A stretch of 22,647 bases of DNA from positions 1-22,647 of the forward strand of contig NZ_JAZDRH010000035.1 in assembly GCF_047470865.1 (NCBI RefSeq). The letters run 5' to 3'. The notes below the pieces were generated by a model. It saw only the letters and a list, made by a program, of their open reading frames with translations, made no database searches and was not told where the DNA came from. A program made the position numbers and the translations under genes. The stretch comes from JAZDRH01 sp047470865 (GTDB lineage: Bacteria > Pseudomonadota > Gammaproteobacteria > Pseudomonadales > Pseudomonadaceae). Shown here in pieces: positions 16,085 to 22,647 of this stretch (within the stretch, counting starts at the first letter, position 1; each line of letters opens with the position of its first letter).

Positions 16085-16738
16085 TTACTTGCAGCTATAA
16101 TTTTTATCCATTTTGACTTTAATTTTTTGCTCTATCCGTTGCTGTGTTTCAAAATGAAGCAGTAACTGTTCCGCTAAAAAAGCTTCCACTTTGGTATCGC
16201 TACAATTATCGTTATATGAGATTGCTTTTATTTGTAGTACGGGTTCATCGCTTAGGACCTCAATGACGGTCACAATAAAAGAAGACAGGCGCGTGTAGGC
16301 TGTGCGTTGGCTTGAGCCTATAGGTCCGTATACAGGCCTATAGGTTGTGTTGCATATGATTTTATTGTCGGCACTTGAGTGGCAATATTGAATAGGCTCC
16401 ACATGGTTATAGCCATATTCAGTTGCCGTGTATTGATAGCTCACTTTTTCTGTTGAAACTTTAACTTTAACCAGCAAGCCTTCTTCAGCGGCTGTTTTAT
16501 CTGTACCTAAGCGTACGTCGTTATAACCTAAGTGTATAAACTGCTGCTGAATTTGAGGTAAAAAGTATTTGGCTTTTAGTCTGCTTTCTGGACTACCTTC
16601 TGCAATGATAGTAACCGGTAAATGGATGTTCGCTGTGTAACTAGGATCAGGTAGGCTACTTAAATTCAGTTGCATTGTATTAGAGCAAGCCGTGAGTATT
16701 GCTAGCATTAAGCTTAGTAGTGTTATTTTACTTGCCAT
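16085..16738 (-). CDS. Unknown lipoprotein upstream of vgrG
   Basis: 217 residues with a signal peptide and lipobox (AILTAC; lipidated Cys about residue 18). The mature domain begins with a strand LPVTIIAEG, a helix with FLPQIQQQFIHLGYNDVRL, then repeated beta-strand patterns rich in Tyr. Later Cys residues (in IQYCHSS, IICNTTY, DNCSD and YSCK) could form disulfides. The helix with a G-Y turn followed by alternating strands is loosely like DUF4136-type lipoproteins, but I do not assign it. The ATG has AAGGGG 7 nt upstream. It is on the same strand as vgrG and 89 bp upstream, so co-transcription with the effector operon is possible but not shown. It is divergent from sbcD. Confidence 0.75.
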   Translation of the reverse strand: MASKITLLSLMLAILTACSNTMQLNLSSLPDPSYTANIHLPVTIIAEGSPESRLKAKYFLPQIQQQFIHLGYNDVRLGTDKTAAEEGLLVKVKVSTEKVSYQYTATEYGYNHVEPIQYCHSSADNKIICNTTYRPVYGPIGSSQRTAYTRLSSFIVTVIEVLSDEPVLQIKAISYNDNCSDTKVEAFLAEQLLLHFETQQRIEQKIKVKMDKNYSCK

Positions 16739-16897
16739 GTATGTGCCCCTTGGTCAGTATGGTTAAGGCATTAAAAAATATAAAAAGTTGCACAGTTGCG
16801 TTGCACTACTTAATGCGTCTAAGAATAAAGAGCCTCTTATCTTCCGTTTGTAGTTGTTACACTACAAGGCAAATATTTGTTTAGGTTAAAGTATTTT
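16739..16897. other. Divergent intergenic region between lipoprotein gene and sbcD
   Basis: This 159-bp gap must hold the start signals of both the minus-strand lipoprotein gene and the plus-strand sbcDC operon. Visible elements are the lipoprotein ribosome site (AAGGGG on the minus strand), a GTTGCAC direct repeat at about 16788-16806, and a 7-bp inverted repeat near sbcD (separate entry). I cannot choose clear promoter boxes. Confidence 0.4.
16848..16867. repeat. 7-bp inverted repeat upstream of sbcD
   Basis: TTGTAGT (16848-16854) and ACTACAA (16861-16867) are exact reverse complements around a 6-nt spacer, about 30 bp before the sbcD start. The size and location would suit an operator, but short palindromes also occur by chance. 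Confidence 0.5.
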
Positions 16898-18106
16898 ATG
16901 CGTGTATTACACACTTCAGACTGGCATTTAGGTCAACATTTTTTTGGTAGAACGCGTCAAGCTGAACATGCTGCTCTATGTCAGTGGTTAGTGTCGCAAG
17001 TGTGCGAGCATGCTATTGATCTTGTGCTGATCGCCGGTGATATTTTTGACACTAGCACACCACCTAGTTATGCCAGAGAGCAATATAATCAGCTGGTTAT
17101 CACTTTACATGAAGTAGGTTGTCAGTTAGTTGTTCTGGCTGGAAATCACGACTCCGTAGCTGTTTTAAATGAAAGTAAAGCGTTATTACATCGCTTAAAT
17201 ACGTATGTTATTACGCAAGCAGGAAATGGCGATGAATTATTAGTAATTGAAAAACACCAGAAACCAGCTGCTATTATTTGTGCAATACCTTTTTTGCGGC
17301 CACGTGACATACTGTCGAGTCAGATTGGTCAGTCCCAACAAGAAAAACAACTGACACTCCAACAAGCTATTCGTGATTATTATCAAGCGCTTTACGCCAA
17401 GGCAAAAGAAAAGCAGCGAGCTGTAGGAGGCCAAGTACCTATCATCATGACAGGGCATTTAACAACCTTAGGTGCGAGTAAAACTGAATCTGTGAGGGAT
17501 ATTTATGTGGGTAATCTTGAGGCTTTTCCAGCCAATGAATTTCCTCCAGCAGATTATATTGCTTTGGGACATATTCATCGTGCGCAAGTTGTACGTAATG
17601 ACCCGCCAATTAGATATAGCGGCTCTCCTATTGCGCTTAGTTTTGATGAGTCAAAGCAACAAAAACATATGTGGTTGCTGGATTTTTCGGGTAATCAATT
17701 AACGACAATTACGCCGCTAGATGTACCTGTTTGGCAGCCAATGTTTAGCGTACAAGGTAACTTAGCAGAGCTTGCCCAAGAATTTAAGCAACTGGCAGAG
17801 CACATTCCTCAAGGTAGTACAGCGTGGTTGGATGTGTTAGTGGAACAAGATGATTACTATACGGACTTAGCGGAGCGTGTTGAGTTATTAGTGCAAAACT
17901 TACCATTGCTTGTTTTAAAGGTACGTCGTTTACGTAATTCAGCCCCTAGCTGGAATGTGCAAGATGCCCAGCAGTTATCGGAGTTAACCCCAGAACAAGT
18001 ATTTACTGCCCGTCTTCAGCAAGAACAGTTTGATGACAGTCAAACCCAGCAATTAATAAACTTGCATGCGCAAGCGCTTGCGGCAGTAAAGGTTGATGTA
18101 TCATGA
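16898..18106 (+). CDS. sbcD: SbcD, nuclease subunit of the SbcCD exonuclease
   Basis: Mre11-type Mn-dependent phosphoesterase that works with SbcC to cleave DNA hairpins and process blocked double-strand ends. The 402 residues match the family length. The metal-site motifs are present in order: SDWHLG (Asp8, His10), GDIFD (Asp48), GNHD (Asn83-His84-Asp85), a TGHLTT motif and GHIHR, followed by YSGSPIALSF. I start at ATG 16898 because the protein then begins MRVLHTSDWH as in other SbcD proteins; a TTG 21 bp upstream would add seven residues without support. The gene's last four bases overlap the sbcC start (ATGA), the usual sbcDC operon arrangement. Confidence 0.96.
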   Translation: MRVLHTSDWHLGQHFFGRTRQAEHAALCQWLVSQVCEHAIDLVLIAGDIFDTSTPPSYAREQYNQLVITLHEVGCQLVVLAGNHDSVAVLNESKALLHRLNTYVITQAGNGDELLVIEKHQKPAAIICAIPFLRPRDILSSQIGQSQQEKQLTLQQAIRDYYQALYAKAKEKQRAVGGQVPIIMTGHLTTLGASKTESVRDIYVGNLEAFPANEFPPADYIALGHIHRAQVVRNDPPIRYSGSPIALSFDESKQQKHMWLLDFSGNQLTTITPLDVPVWQPMFSVQGNLAELAQEFKQLAEHIPQGSTAWLDVLVEQDDYYTDLAERVELLVQNLPLLVLKVRRLRNSAPSWNVQDAQQLSELTPEQVFTARLQQEQFDDSQTQQLINLHAQALAAVKVDVS

Positions 18107-21100
18107 GAATCCTGTCCTTGCGTTTAAAAAATTTAAACTCATTGAAAGGTGAGTGGAAAATAGATTTTCGCCAAGCACCATTTAATAGCAATGCTTTATT
18201 TGCTATTACAGGGGCAACCGGTGCTGGTAAGACGACGTTGCTAGATGCACTATGTTTGGCGCTGTACCATCAAACGCCTCGGCTAGATAAAGTCAGTGCT
18301 GGGCAGAACGATATAATGACAAGACATACCGCCGACTGCCTTGCAGAAGTTGAGTTTAGTGTGGATGGTAAATTATATCGTGCTTTTTGGAGTCAGCGGC
18401 GGGCGCATAACAAATCCGATGGCGCGTTACAGCCACCGTATGCTGAGCTAGTTGAAAATGATGGCGATATTATTACGAACAAGCTAAACGAAAAAGTGAA
18501 AGAAGTTGAGCGCTTAACAGGGTTGGATTTTGCGCGTTTTACTAAGTCTATGTTACTTGCGCAGGGTGGTTTTGCTGCTTTTCTAAATGCCAGTAGCAAA
18601 GAGCGAGCTGAGTTGCTTGAGCAGCTTACAGGTACAGAGATTTATGGGCAAATTTCTGCACAAGTATTTAATACAGCTAAAGAAAAAAGACTAGCTTTTG
18701 AAAGTAAACAACATGAAATACAGCTTTTAGAGGTATTAACGTCTGAACAGCAAGCAAGCCTGCAAACACAGTTAAATGACTTTGAACAACAGCAGCATAG
18801 TTTAAAACAACAGTTAGATAATATGTTGAGGGTCAAAAGCTTAGCCGATCGACATGAAGCCAGTGCGCAGAATGTGCAGAAAGCTACTGAAAAACTATTG
18901 CAGGCTCAAGATGCTTGGGACGCTGCGATAGTCGATCGCCAGCAGCTGCAAAATTATCAACCTGTTTTAGCATTAGAACCTGACTATCAACGCTTAGTGC
19001 TTACACAGACACATCTAAAGCAACTTCAAGATAGCCAAGAAAAACATCAACAAAATTTAGTTTTGGCTAATATTGTTTATACTGAGCTATCTCAGAAATC
19101 ATGGTGGGCTGTAGCTCAGTGGTTGCAGCATGCAGAGCAACAAAATGCTGAACTTCACAAACAAGCTCAGCAGATAAAACAGGCGTTGGCAGGATTTGCT
19201 AATCAACCACAGGTTGTAAAAAATTTAAATGCGTGGCGCAATGAGTTTAATAAGATAACAAATTTATCTAGCAGGTTACAGAAGTCTGCGAGTACTAAAG
19301 TAAAGCTGCAAGAAGATCAACATAAAATAGTGATTGAGCAGCAGCAATTGGATAGGCAGCTTAAGGAACAGCAAGCAACAGAGCAGCAGCACTTAGAAGC
19401 ATTGCAAAAATTACACGCTGAGCGAGCATATTTATTGCAAGGAAAAACGCTTGAGCAATGGTTTGATTACCAGAATCAGTTACAGCAACAGGAAAAAAAT
19501 TGGTCTCAACTTCATGGTTTTCAGAAGCAACTTGAGCCTATCCAACAACAAGTCATGCTAGAGCGTCAGCGACTACAACAGCTAACTGAGAAAAATGTTC
19601 AACAGCAACAAGCGTTAGCCGTGCAACAAAAACAATTAACGATCTGTAATGAACGAGTTAAAGATAAACAGTTAATTGTTGACCAAGAGCGTTTGATTAA
19701 AGATTTGGATAGTTATCGTCACCAGTTACAAGATGGCCAACCTTGTCCTTTGTGTGGCGCATTGGAACATCCTTTATTGCAAGCCTCATTTGATTTTGAG
19801 GCTTCATCAGCAGAGCAAGCGTTACTTGCTGCGCAGGTGGATCAGGCTCAGTTGGCCTCAGATATCACACGTCAAGAAAAAGAGTTAGCTGTTATTGAGT
19901 CGCAACGCGATCATTTGCAACTGTTATGCGCAAATTATGATGAGCAAAGTAAAAAACTAGCACAGCAAATAGCAGAACAGCAGACGGTGCTTGCACAGCA
20001 TCCGTGCGCTGCACTTAGCTTTGAAGAACTCTTAAATTGCATTGCTTTGCATCATCAACAAACACACGAGCTACATAGACTAGATCAGCAAATTACTCAG
20101 GCAAATACAGTTTTAGAGGCTTTTCGTACTGAATCAAAACTTGTTAGCCAGCGTATGCAGCAGCAAGCACTTAAAGCGCAAAGTGTAGTACAAGAATTGC
20201 AGCTATTAGTGAGGCAGCATGAAGAACAGGAAAGCTTACTAAAGCAAAGTCAGTTGGACTTGCAAGCCTCGGTATTGGAAAACGGTTGTGACTGGGATAA
20301 TGATTTTGAAGCTTGGTTAGATCATCAAGAAAGACGGATAGCTGGGTATGAAAGTAACCTAAAACAGTTAACCCAACTTGAGCTTGAATTACAGCAAGCA
20401 AAAGAGTATCAGCAGCTTGCTATTAGTGCGCAGCAAGAGTTGCAAGAAAGCAAAGTTGAGCCGCCGCTTACTCCATCAGTATTGCTTTTTAAATATCCTG
20501 AAGCAGTTTACCAACAAGCTAAAATTCAACGTTTGGCGCAACAGCAGACGCTGCAAAAACTGCAAGGCACACTTGAAGAATCGACAAAAACATTAGAACA
20601 GCAGCAAAAGAAAGTTGAGCAGGTTGAGCGGGAATGGTTAATACGTTTGAAGGCAAAAGGCTTTAATACGCATTCGGAGTTTATGTTGCACCGTTTGCCT
20701 GTTGAACAGGTTAAACAGCTTGAGCTGCGGCTAAAAAGCTTGGAAGTGGCGCTAGAAGCAAGCAAGGCTCAACAAGCTAGCGCAATAGAGCAGCAGCAGG
20801 CGCTTCCATCGTTAGAGCAAAACTATGATAAGGCTGTCTTAATAGAGCAAATAACAGGCATGGAGCGTGATTATGCTCAACTGATGCAAGAGTTTGGAGC
20901 AATTAAGCAACGATTAAGTTTTGATCAAGCGCAGCGTGAGAAGCAACAGTTTGTTCTGCAAGAAATAGAACAGTTGCTGGCGGAAAAACAGCAGTGGCAG
21001 CGACTAAATGATCTTATAGGTTCACAGGATGGCGCAAAATACAGGCGCTTTGTCCAAGGTTTGACATTAAATCACCTTTTAATATTGGCAAATGCACGGT

Positions 21101-21504
21101 TAGCACAACTGCATGGGCGATATTCGTTGTTACGTAATCTAGAATCTGAATTAGATATTTGGGTGGTTGACCATTGGCAGGCGGATACTCAACGAGATAC
21201 ACGCACCTTGTCAGGTGGAGAAAGTTTCTTAGTTAGCTTGGCATTAGCGTTGGCGCTCTCAGATTTGGTTAGCAACAAAACACGTATCGATTCTCTTTTT
21301 TTAGATGAAGGTTTTGGCACTTTAGATGCGCAAACGCTAGATATTGCACTGAATGCATTAGATGGGCTCAATGCTAGTGGGAAAATGATCGGGGTTATTA
21401 GTCATGTTGATGCAATGAAAGAGCGAATTCCTGTACAGATTAAAGTACATAAATCAGCTGGCATGGGATTTAGTCGTTTGGACAACTGTTTTTTAGTGGA
21501 TTAA
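18103..21504 (+). CDS. sbcC: SbcC, SMC-like ATPase subunit of the SbcCD exonuclease
   Basis: Rad50-like ATPase that controls the SbcD nuclease. It has 1,133 residues. The N-terminal half-ATPase has Walker A GATGAGKTT (37-45) and a Q-loop region (SMLLAQGGFAAFL, about 149-161). Two long Gln-rich coiled coils flank a zinc-hook CPLC (Cys548, Cys551). The C-terminal half-ATPase has signature LSGGE (1036-1040), then Walker B LFLDEGFGTLD (catalytic Glu1069) and a final ISHVDAM H-loop. All key residues are intact, so it should be functional. The high CAG/CAA content gives many spurious reading frames on the other strand. It is translationally coupled to sbcD. No convincing terminator is visible in the 57 bp before the next gene. 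Confidence 0.96.
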   Translation: MRILSLRLKNLNSLKGEWKIDFRQAPFNSNALFAITGATGAGKTTLLDALCLALYHQTPRLDKVSAGQNDIMTRHTADCLAEVEFSVDGKLYRAFWSQRRAHNKSDGALQPPYAELVENDGDIITNKLNEKVKEVERLTGLDFARFTKSMLLAQGGFAAFLNASSKERAELLEQLTGTEIYGQISAQVFNTAKEKRLAFESKQHEIQLLEVLTSEQQASLQTQLNDFEQQQHSLKQQLDNMLRVKSLADRHEASAQNVQKATEKLLQAQDAWDAAIVDRQQLQNYQPVLALEPDYQRLVLTQTHLKQLQDSQEKHQQNLVLANIVYTELSQKSWWAVAQWLQHAEQQNAELHKQAQQIKQALAGFANQPQVVKNLNAWRNEFNKITNLSSRLQKSASTKVKLQEDQHKIVIEQQQLDRQLKEQQATEQQHLEALQKLHAERAYLLQGKTLEQWFDYQNQLQQQEKNWSQLHGFQKQLEPIQQQVMLERQRLQQLTEKNVQQQQALAVQQKQLTICNERVKDKQLIVDQERLIKDLDSYRHQLQDGQPCPLCGALEHPLLQASFDFEASSAEQALLAAQVDQAQLASDITRQEKELAVIESQRDHLQLLCANYDEQSKKLAQQIAEQQTVLAQHPCAALSFEELLNCIALHHQQTHELHRLDQQITQANTVLEAFRTESKLVSQRMQQQALKAQSVVQELQLLVRQHEEQESLLKQSQLDLQASVLENGCDWDNDFEAWLDHQERRIAGYESNLKQLTQLELELQQAKEYQQLAISAQQELQESKVEPPLTPSVLLFKYPEAVYQQAKIQRLAQQQTLQKLQGTLEESTKTLEQQQKKVEQVEREWLIRLKAKGFNTHSEFMLHRLPVEQVKQLELRLKSLEVALEASKAQQASAIEQQQALPSLEQNYDKAVLIEQITGMERDYAQLMQEFGAIKQRLSFDQAQREKQQFVLQEIEQLLAEKQQWQRLNDLIGSQDGAKYRRFVQGLTLNHLLILANARLAQLHGRYSLLRNLESELDIWVVDHWQADTQRDTRTLSGGESFLVSLALALALSDLVSNKTRIDSLFLDEGFGTLDAQTLDIALNALDGLNASGKMIGVISHVDAMKERIPVQIKVHKSAGMGFSRLDNCFLVD

Positions 21505-21505
21505 C

Positions 21506-21533
21506 TTGATTTTTATATTGCCCTCCTTAGTAT
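21506..21533 (+). promoter_or_regulatory. Possible sigma70 promoter overlapping the palindrome
   Basis: TTGATT (21506-21511) and TAGTAT (21528-21533) with a 16-bp spacer match the -35 and -10 consensus at 4/6 each. The -10 box lies within the left arm of the inverted repeat, which is a typical repressor-operator geometry. Tentative. Confidence 0.4.
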
Positions 21534-21557
21534 ACCCCTATAGGTATACTAAGGAGG
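21522..21557 (+). promoter_or_regulatory. Perfect 15-bp inverted repeat that includes the ribosome site (candidate operator or SD-hairpin)
   Basis: Arms CCTCCTTAGTATACC (21522-21536) and GGTATACTAAGGAGG (21543-21557) are exact reverse complements around a 6-nt CCTATA loop. The right arm ends with the AAGGAGG Shine-Dalgarno sequence, 4 nt before ATG 21562. As DNA, the TATACC-CC-TATA-GGTATA core resembles operators of the CsoR/FrmR/CstR repressor family, whose CstR branch senses persulfides. As RNA, the hairpin would fully hide the ribosome site. The sequence shows the palindrome; which mechanism applies is inference. Confidence 0.8.
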
Positions 21558-21561
21558 TGAT

Positions 21562-21984
21562 ATGATTGATTGGTTAAACTTTACGCCTTGGCAGTCTTTG
21601 CTTGGCGGTGGGCTACTTGGTCTTTCTGCGGGATTGTTTATTTTGCTTAATGGCCGGATAGCAGGCATTTCTGGAATGCTAGGTGCCGCACTCACCATGC
21701 CAAGTAAACAGCAAGATAAATTGTATTTTTTGCTGGGGATGTTGCTTGCTCCTACTCTGTTGGCATCTGTTTATACAAAACCAGAGATCATCTTTAATGC
21801 AAATTATGTACAAAGTTTAGTTGCAGGAGTACTGGTGGGAATAGGTGTTTATTTAGCATCTGGTTGTACTAGTGGGCATGGGATTTGTGGGCTTTCTCGA
21901 TTTTCAAAGCGCTCAATAATGGCTGTCATCAGTTTTATGCTGACAGGTATTTTGACTACCTACATTCTTAGACATGTTTTATAG
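21562..21984 (+). CDS. YeeE/YedE-type sulfur-compound transport protein, first half
   Basis: Integral membrane protein of the YeeE/YedE (DUF395) family; members such as TsuA transport thiosulfate, and the PmpA/PmpB pairs are linked to persulfide metabolism. It has 140 residues with about four hydrophobic segments and the family motif SGCTSGHGICGLSRFSKRS (100-118), whose Cys102 and Cys109 are candidates for the sulfur-relay cysteines. Half-size, it is expected to work with the adjacent gene, which supplies the second half. The start has an excellent AAGGAGG site that is part of the upstream palindrome. The substrate cannot be read from sequence. Confidence 0.87.
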   Translation: MIDWLNFTPWQSLLGGGLLGLSAGLFILLNGRIAGISGMLGAALTMPSKQQDKLYFLLGMLLAPTLLASVYTKPEIIFNANYVQSLVAGVLVGIGVYLASGCTSGHGICGLSRFSKRSIMAVISFMLTGILTTYILRHVL

Positions 21985-21991
21985 GTGCTCT

Positions 21992-22405
21992 ATGCAAAAG
22001 ATCAGTGCATTGCTGTGTGGTGTCCTATTTAGTATGGGGCTGCTGATTTCTGGAATGGCGCAGCCATCTAAAGTACAAGGTTTTCTTGATCTCGCAGGCT
22101 TGTGGGATCCTTCTTTAGCCTTCGTTATGGCAGGGGCAATAATAATCGCAATGCCATTCTTTATAATAGCGAAACAGAGAAAGCGTAGCTTGCTAAATAA
22201 TGATATGCAGCTGCCTAGTAAAACTAAAATAGATAAGTCACTTATTGTCGGTAGTGCTGTTTTCGGCGTCGGCTGGGCGCTTGCTGGAATTTGCCCAGGC
22301 CCTGCTATAACTACTTTGCCTTTCCTTAATTTGGAAACCTTGCTTTTTGTTGTTGCAATGTTGGTTACAATTTTTAGTTTGTCATTTATGTTGAAAACTA
22401 GGTAA
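21992..22405 (+). CDS. YeeE/YedE-type (DUF6691-like) transport protein, second half
   Basis: 137-residue membrane protein with about four hydrophobic segments, starting MQKISALLCGVLFSMGLLISGMAQPSKVQGF in the pattern of the DUF6691/YeeE second-half proteins. The VGWALAGICPGPA motif (about 94-105) carries a single conserved Cys101. I choose ATG 21992 over ATG 21974 because it gives the family N-terminus and has AGG (21983-21985) 6 nt upstream, whereas the earlier ATG would overlap the previous gene and add six atypical residues. It forms an operon with the preceding gene; together they would make one transport unit. Confidence 0.86.
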   Translation: MQKISALLCGVLFSMGLLISGMAQPSKVQGFLDLAGLWDPSLAFVMAGAIIIAMPFFIIAKQRKRSLLNNDMQLPSKTKIDKSLIVGSAVFGVGWALAGICPGPAITTLPFLNLETLLFVVAMLVTIFSLSFMLKTR

Positions 22406-22471
22406 AGTGGATTTCTTAGTTCGCTTTTTAGGCTTTAGTGAAACGAATTTGTGAAATAGTTAAAAAAACAC

Positions 22472-22506
22472 TTTACAAGCTTTCAGAAGTCTCTATAATG
22501 CGCCCT
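22472..22506 (+). promoter_or_regulatory. Sigma70 promoter with GC-rich discriminator (upstream of the pair)
   Basis: TTTACA (22472-22477), a 16-bp spacer and a perfect TATAAT (22494-22499), followed directly by GCGCCC. A GC-rich discriminator after a strong -10 is characteristic of stringently controlled rRNA and tRNA promoters. The transcript would run rightward into the second promoter. Just downstream, ACGTTG (22508-22513) and CAACGT (22533-22538) can pair. Confidence 0.65.
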
Positions 22507-22544
22507 CACGTTGACGGGGTAGCTTACAACGACAACGTAACAAG

Positions 22545-22624
22545 CTGATTTTTAAAGGATTTTTAAAAAAGAATTTAAAAATAAATGCTTGACAAATTTA
22601 GAGGTTAGCGTAACATACGCAGCC
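22545..22624 (+). promoter_or_regulatory. rrn-P1-like promoter with UP-element tract
   Basis: A perfect TTGACA (22589-22594) is separated by 16 bp from TAACAT (22611-22616), followed by a G/C-containing discriminator. Immediately upstream (about 22545-22588) is a nearly pure A/T stretch with phased A- and T-runs, as in the UP elements that bind the RNA polymerase alpha subunit at rRNA promoters. It probably drives an rRNA operon beginning just past the window. The -10 box is only 4/6, so the exact placement is tentative. Confidence 0.6.
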
Positions 22625-22647
22625 TCGATTGAGACGACGAGTTGTCT

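Larger units (their letters stand above)
22406..22647 (+). other. Noncoding right edge with tandem stable-RNA-type promoters
   Basis: No plausible gene is seen in these 242 bp. After the transporter stop there is no strong terminator, only a weak stem near 22420-22445. Two promoters in the same orientation follow (separate entries), then a leader reaching the window edge with a 6-bp stem including one G-T pair (22632-22637 with 22642-22647). The GCCTCGATTGAGACGA leader resembles the start of Pseudomonas rRNA operon transcripts from memory; no mature RNA lies inside the window. Confidence 0.6.

Noticed and set aside
18393..20765. Several short minus-strand frames within sbcC
   Set aside because: They follow from the CAG/CAA-rich coiled-coil coding sequence and show Ser/Cys-rich nonsense composition.
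22420..22445. Stem near TTCGCT...AGTGAA as terminator of the transporter operon
   Set aside because: Six pairs including a G-T pair, an 11-nt loop and no following T-run make it too weak to call.
1..22647. CRISPR array, tRNA, insertion sequence or phage attachment site
   Set aside because: No regularly spaced repeats, no cloverleaf-like sequence with CCA-type end, no transposase or terminal inverted repeats were found on reading both strands.

Overview
The window comes from a gammaproteobacterial chromosome of low-to-moderate GC, probably from the Pseudomonadales. The evidence is the gene content (a TssJ-containing type VI secretion system, SbcCD, paired YeeE/YedE proteins) and the rRNA-type promoter and leader at the right edge, which resemble Pseudomonas rrn P1 regions from memory. 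TssJ argues against Acinetobacter, whose T6SS clusters usually lack it. The genus cannot be fixed from the sequence alone.

Positions 1-8340 (+ strand) hold the downstream part of a T6SS structural operon: tssM (cut by the window edge at its third membrane segment), tssA, tssF, tssG, tssJ, tssE and a short VasL/TagA-like ImpA_N protein with a C-terminal membrane anchor. The genes abut or overlap. The other core genes (tssB, tssC, hcp/tssD, clpV/tssH, tssK, tssL) are not here; they presumably lie upstream or elsewhere.

Positions 8347-15995 (- strand) hold a compact effector operon that runs head-on into the structural operon with only 6 bp between the stop codons. In transcription order it is vgrG, a DUF4123 adaptor, a lipoprotein (probable immunity protein), a Tle1-type DUF2235 phospholipase, a small PAAR protein and an unrecognised protein with two membrane segments. 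The last three cistrons are joined by ATGA stop/start overlaps. The layout suggests that VgrG and PAAR form the spike, DUF4123 loads the lipase onto VgrG, and the lipoprotein protects the producer's periplasm. A further unknown lipoprotein gene (16085-16738, -) lies just upstream. Between it and vgrG are an all-AT 13-bp inverted repeat and a second short palindrome.

Positions 16898-21504 (+) hold sbcD and sbcC, overlapping by 4 bp. Positions 21562-22405 (+) hold two half-size YeeE/YedE-type sulfur-compound transport proteins, preceded by a perfect 15-bp inverted repeat that contains their Shine-Dalgarno sequence. The last ~240 bp are noncoding and carry two consecutive sigma70 promoters with GC-rich discriminators and an AT-rich UP-like tract, as expected for an rrn or other stable-RNA operon that starts beyond the window.

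Most of the window is a recognisable T6SS plus housekeeping genes. The most unusual points are the hexanucleotide repeat coding (Leu-Phe)8 in the TssM membrane helix, the miniature tail-anchored ImpA_N protein, the unknown last gene of the lipase operon, and the SD-containing palindrome before the sulfur transporter pair.
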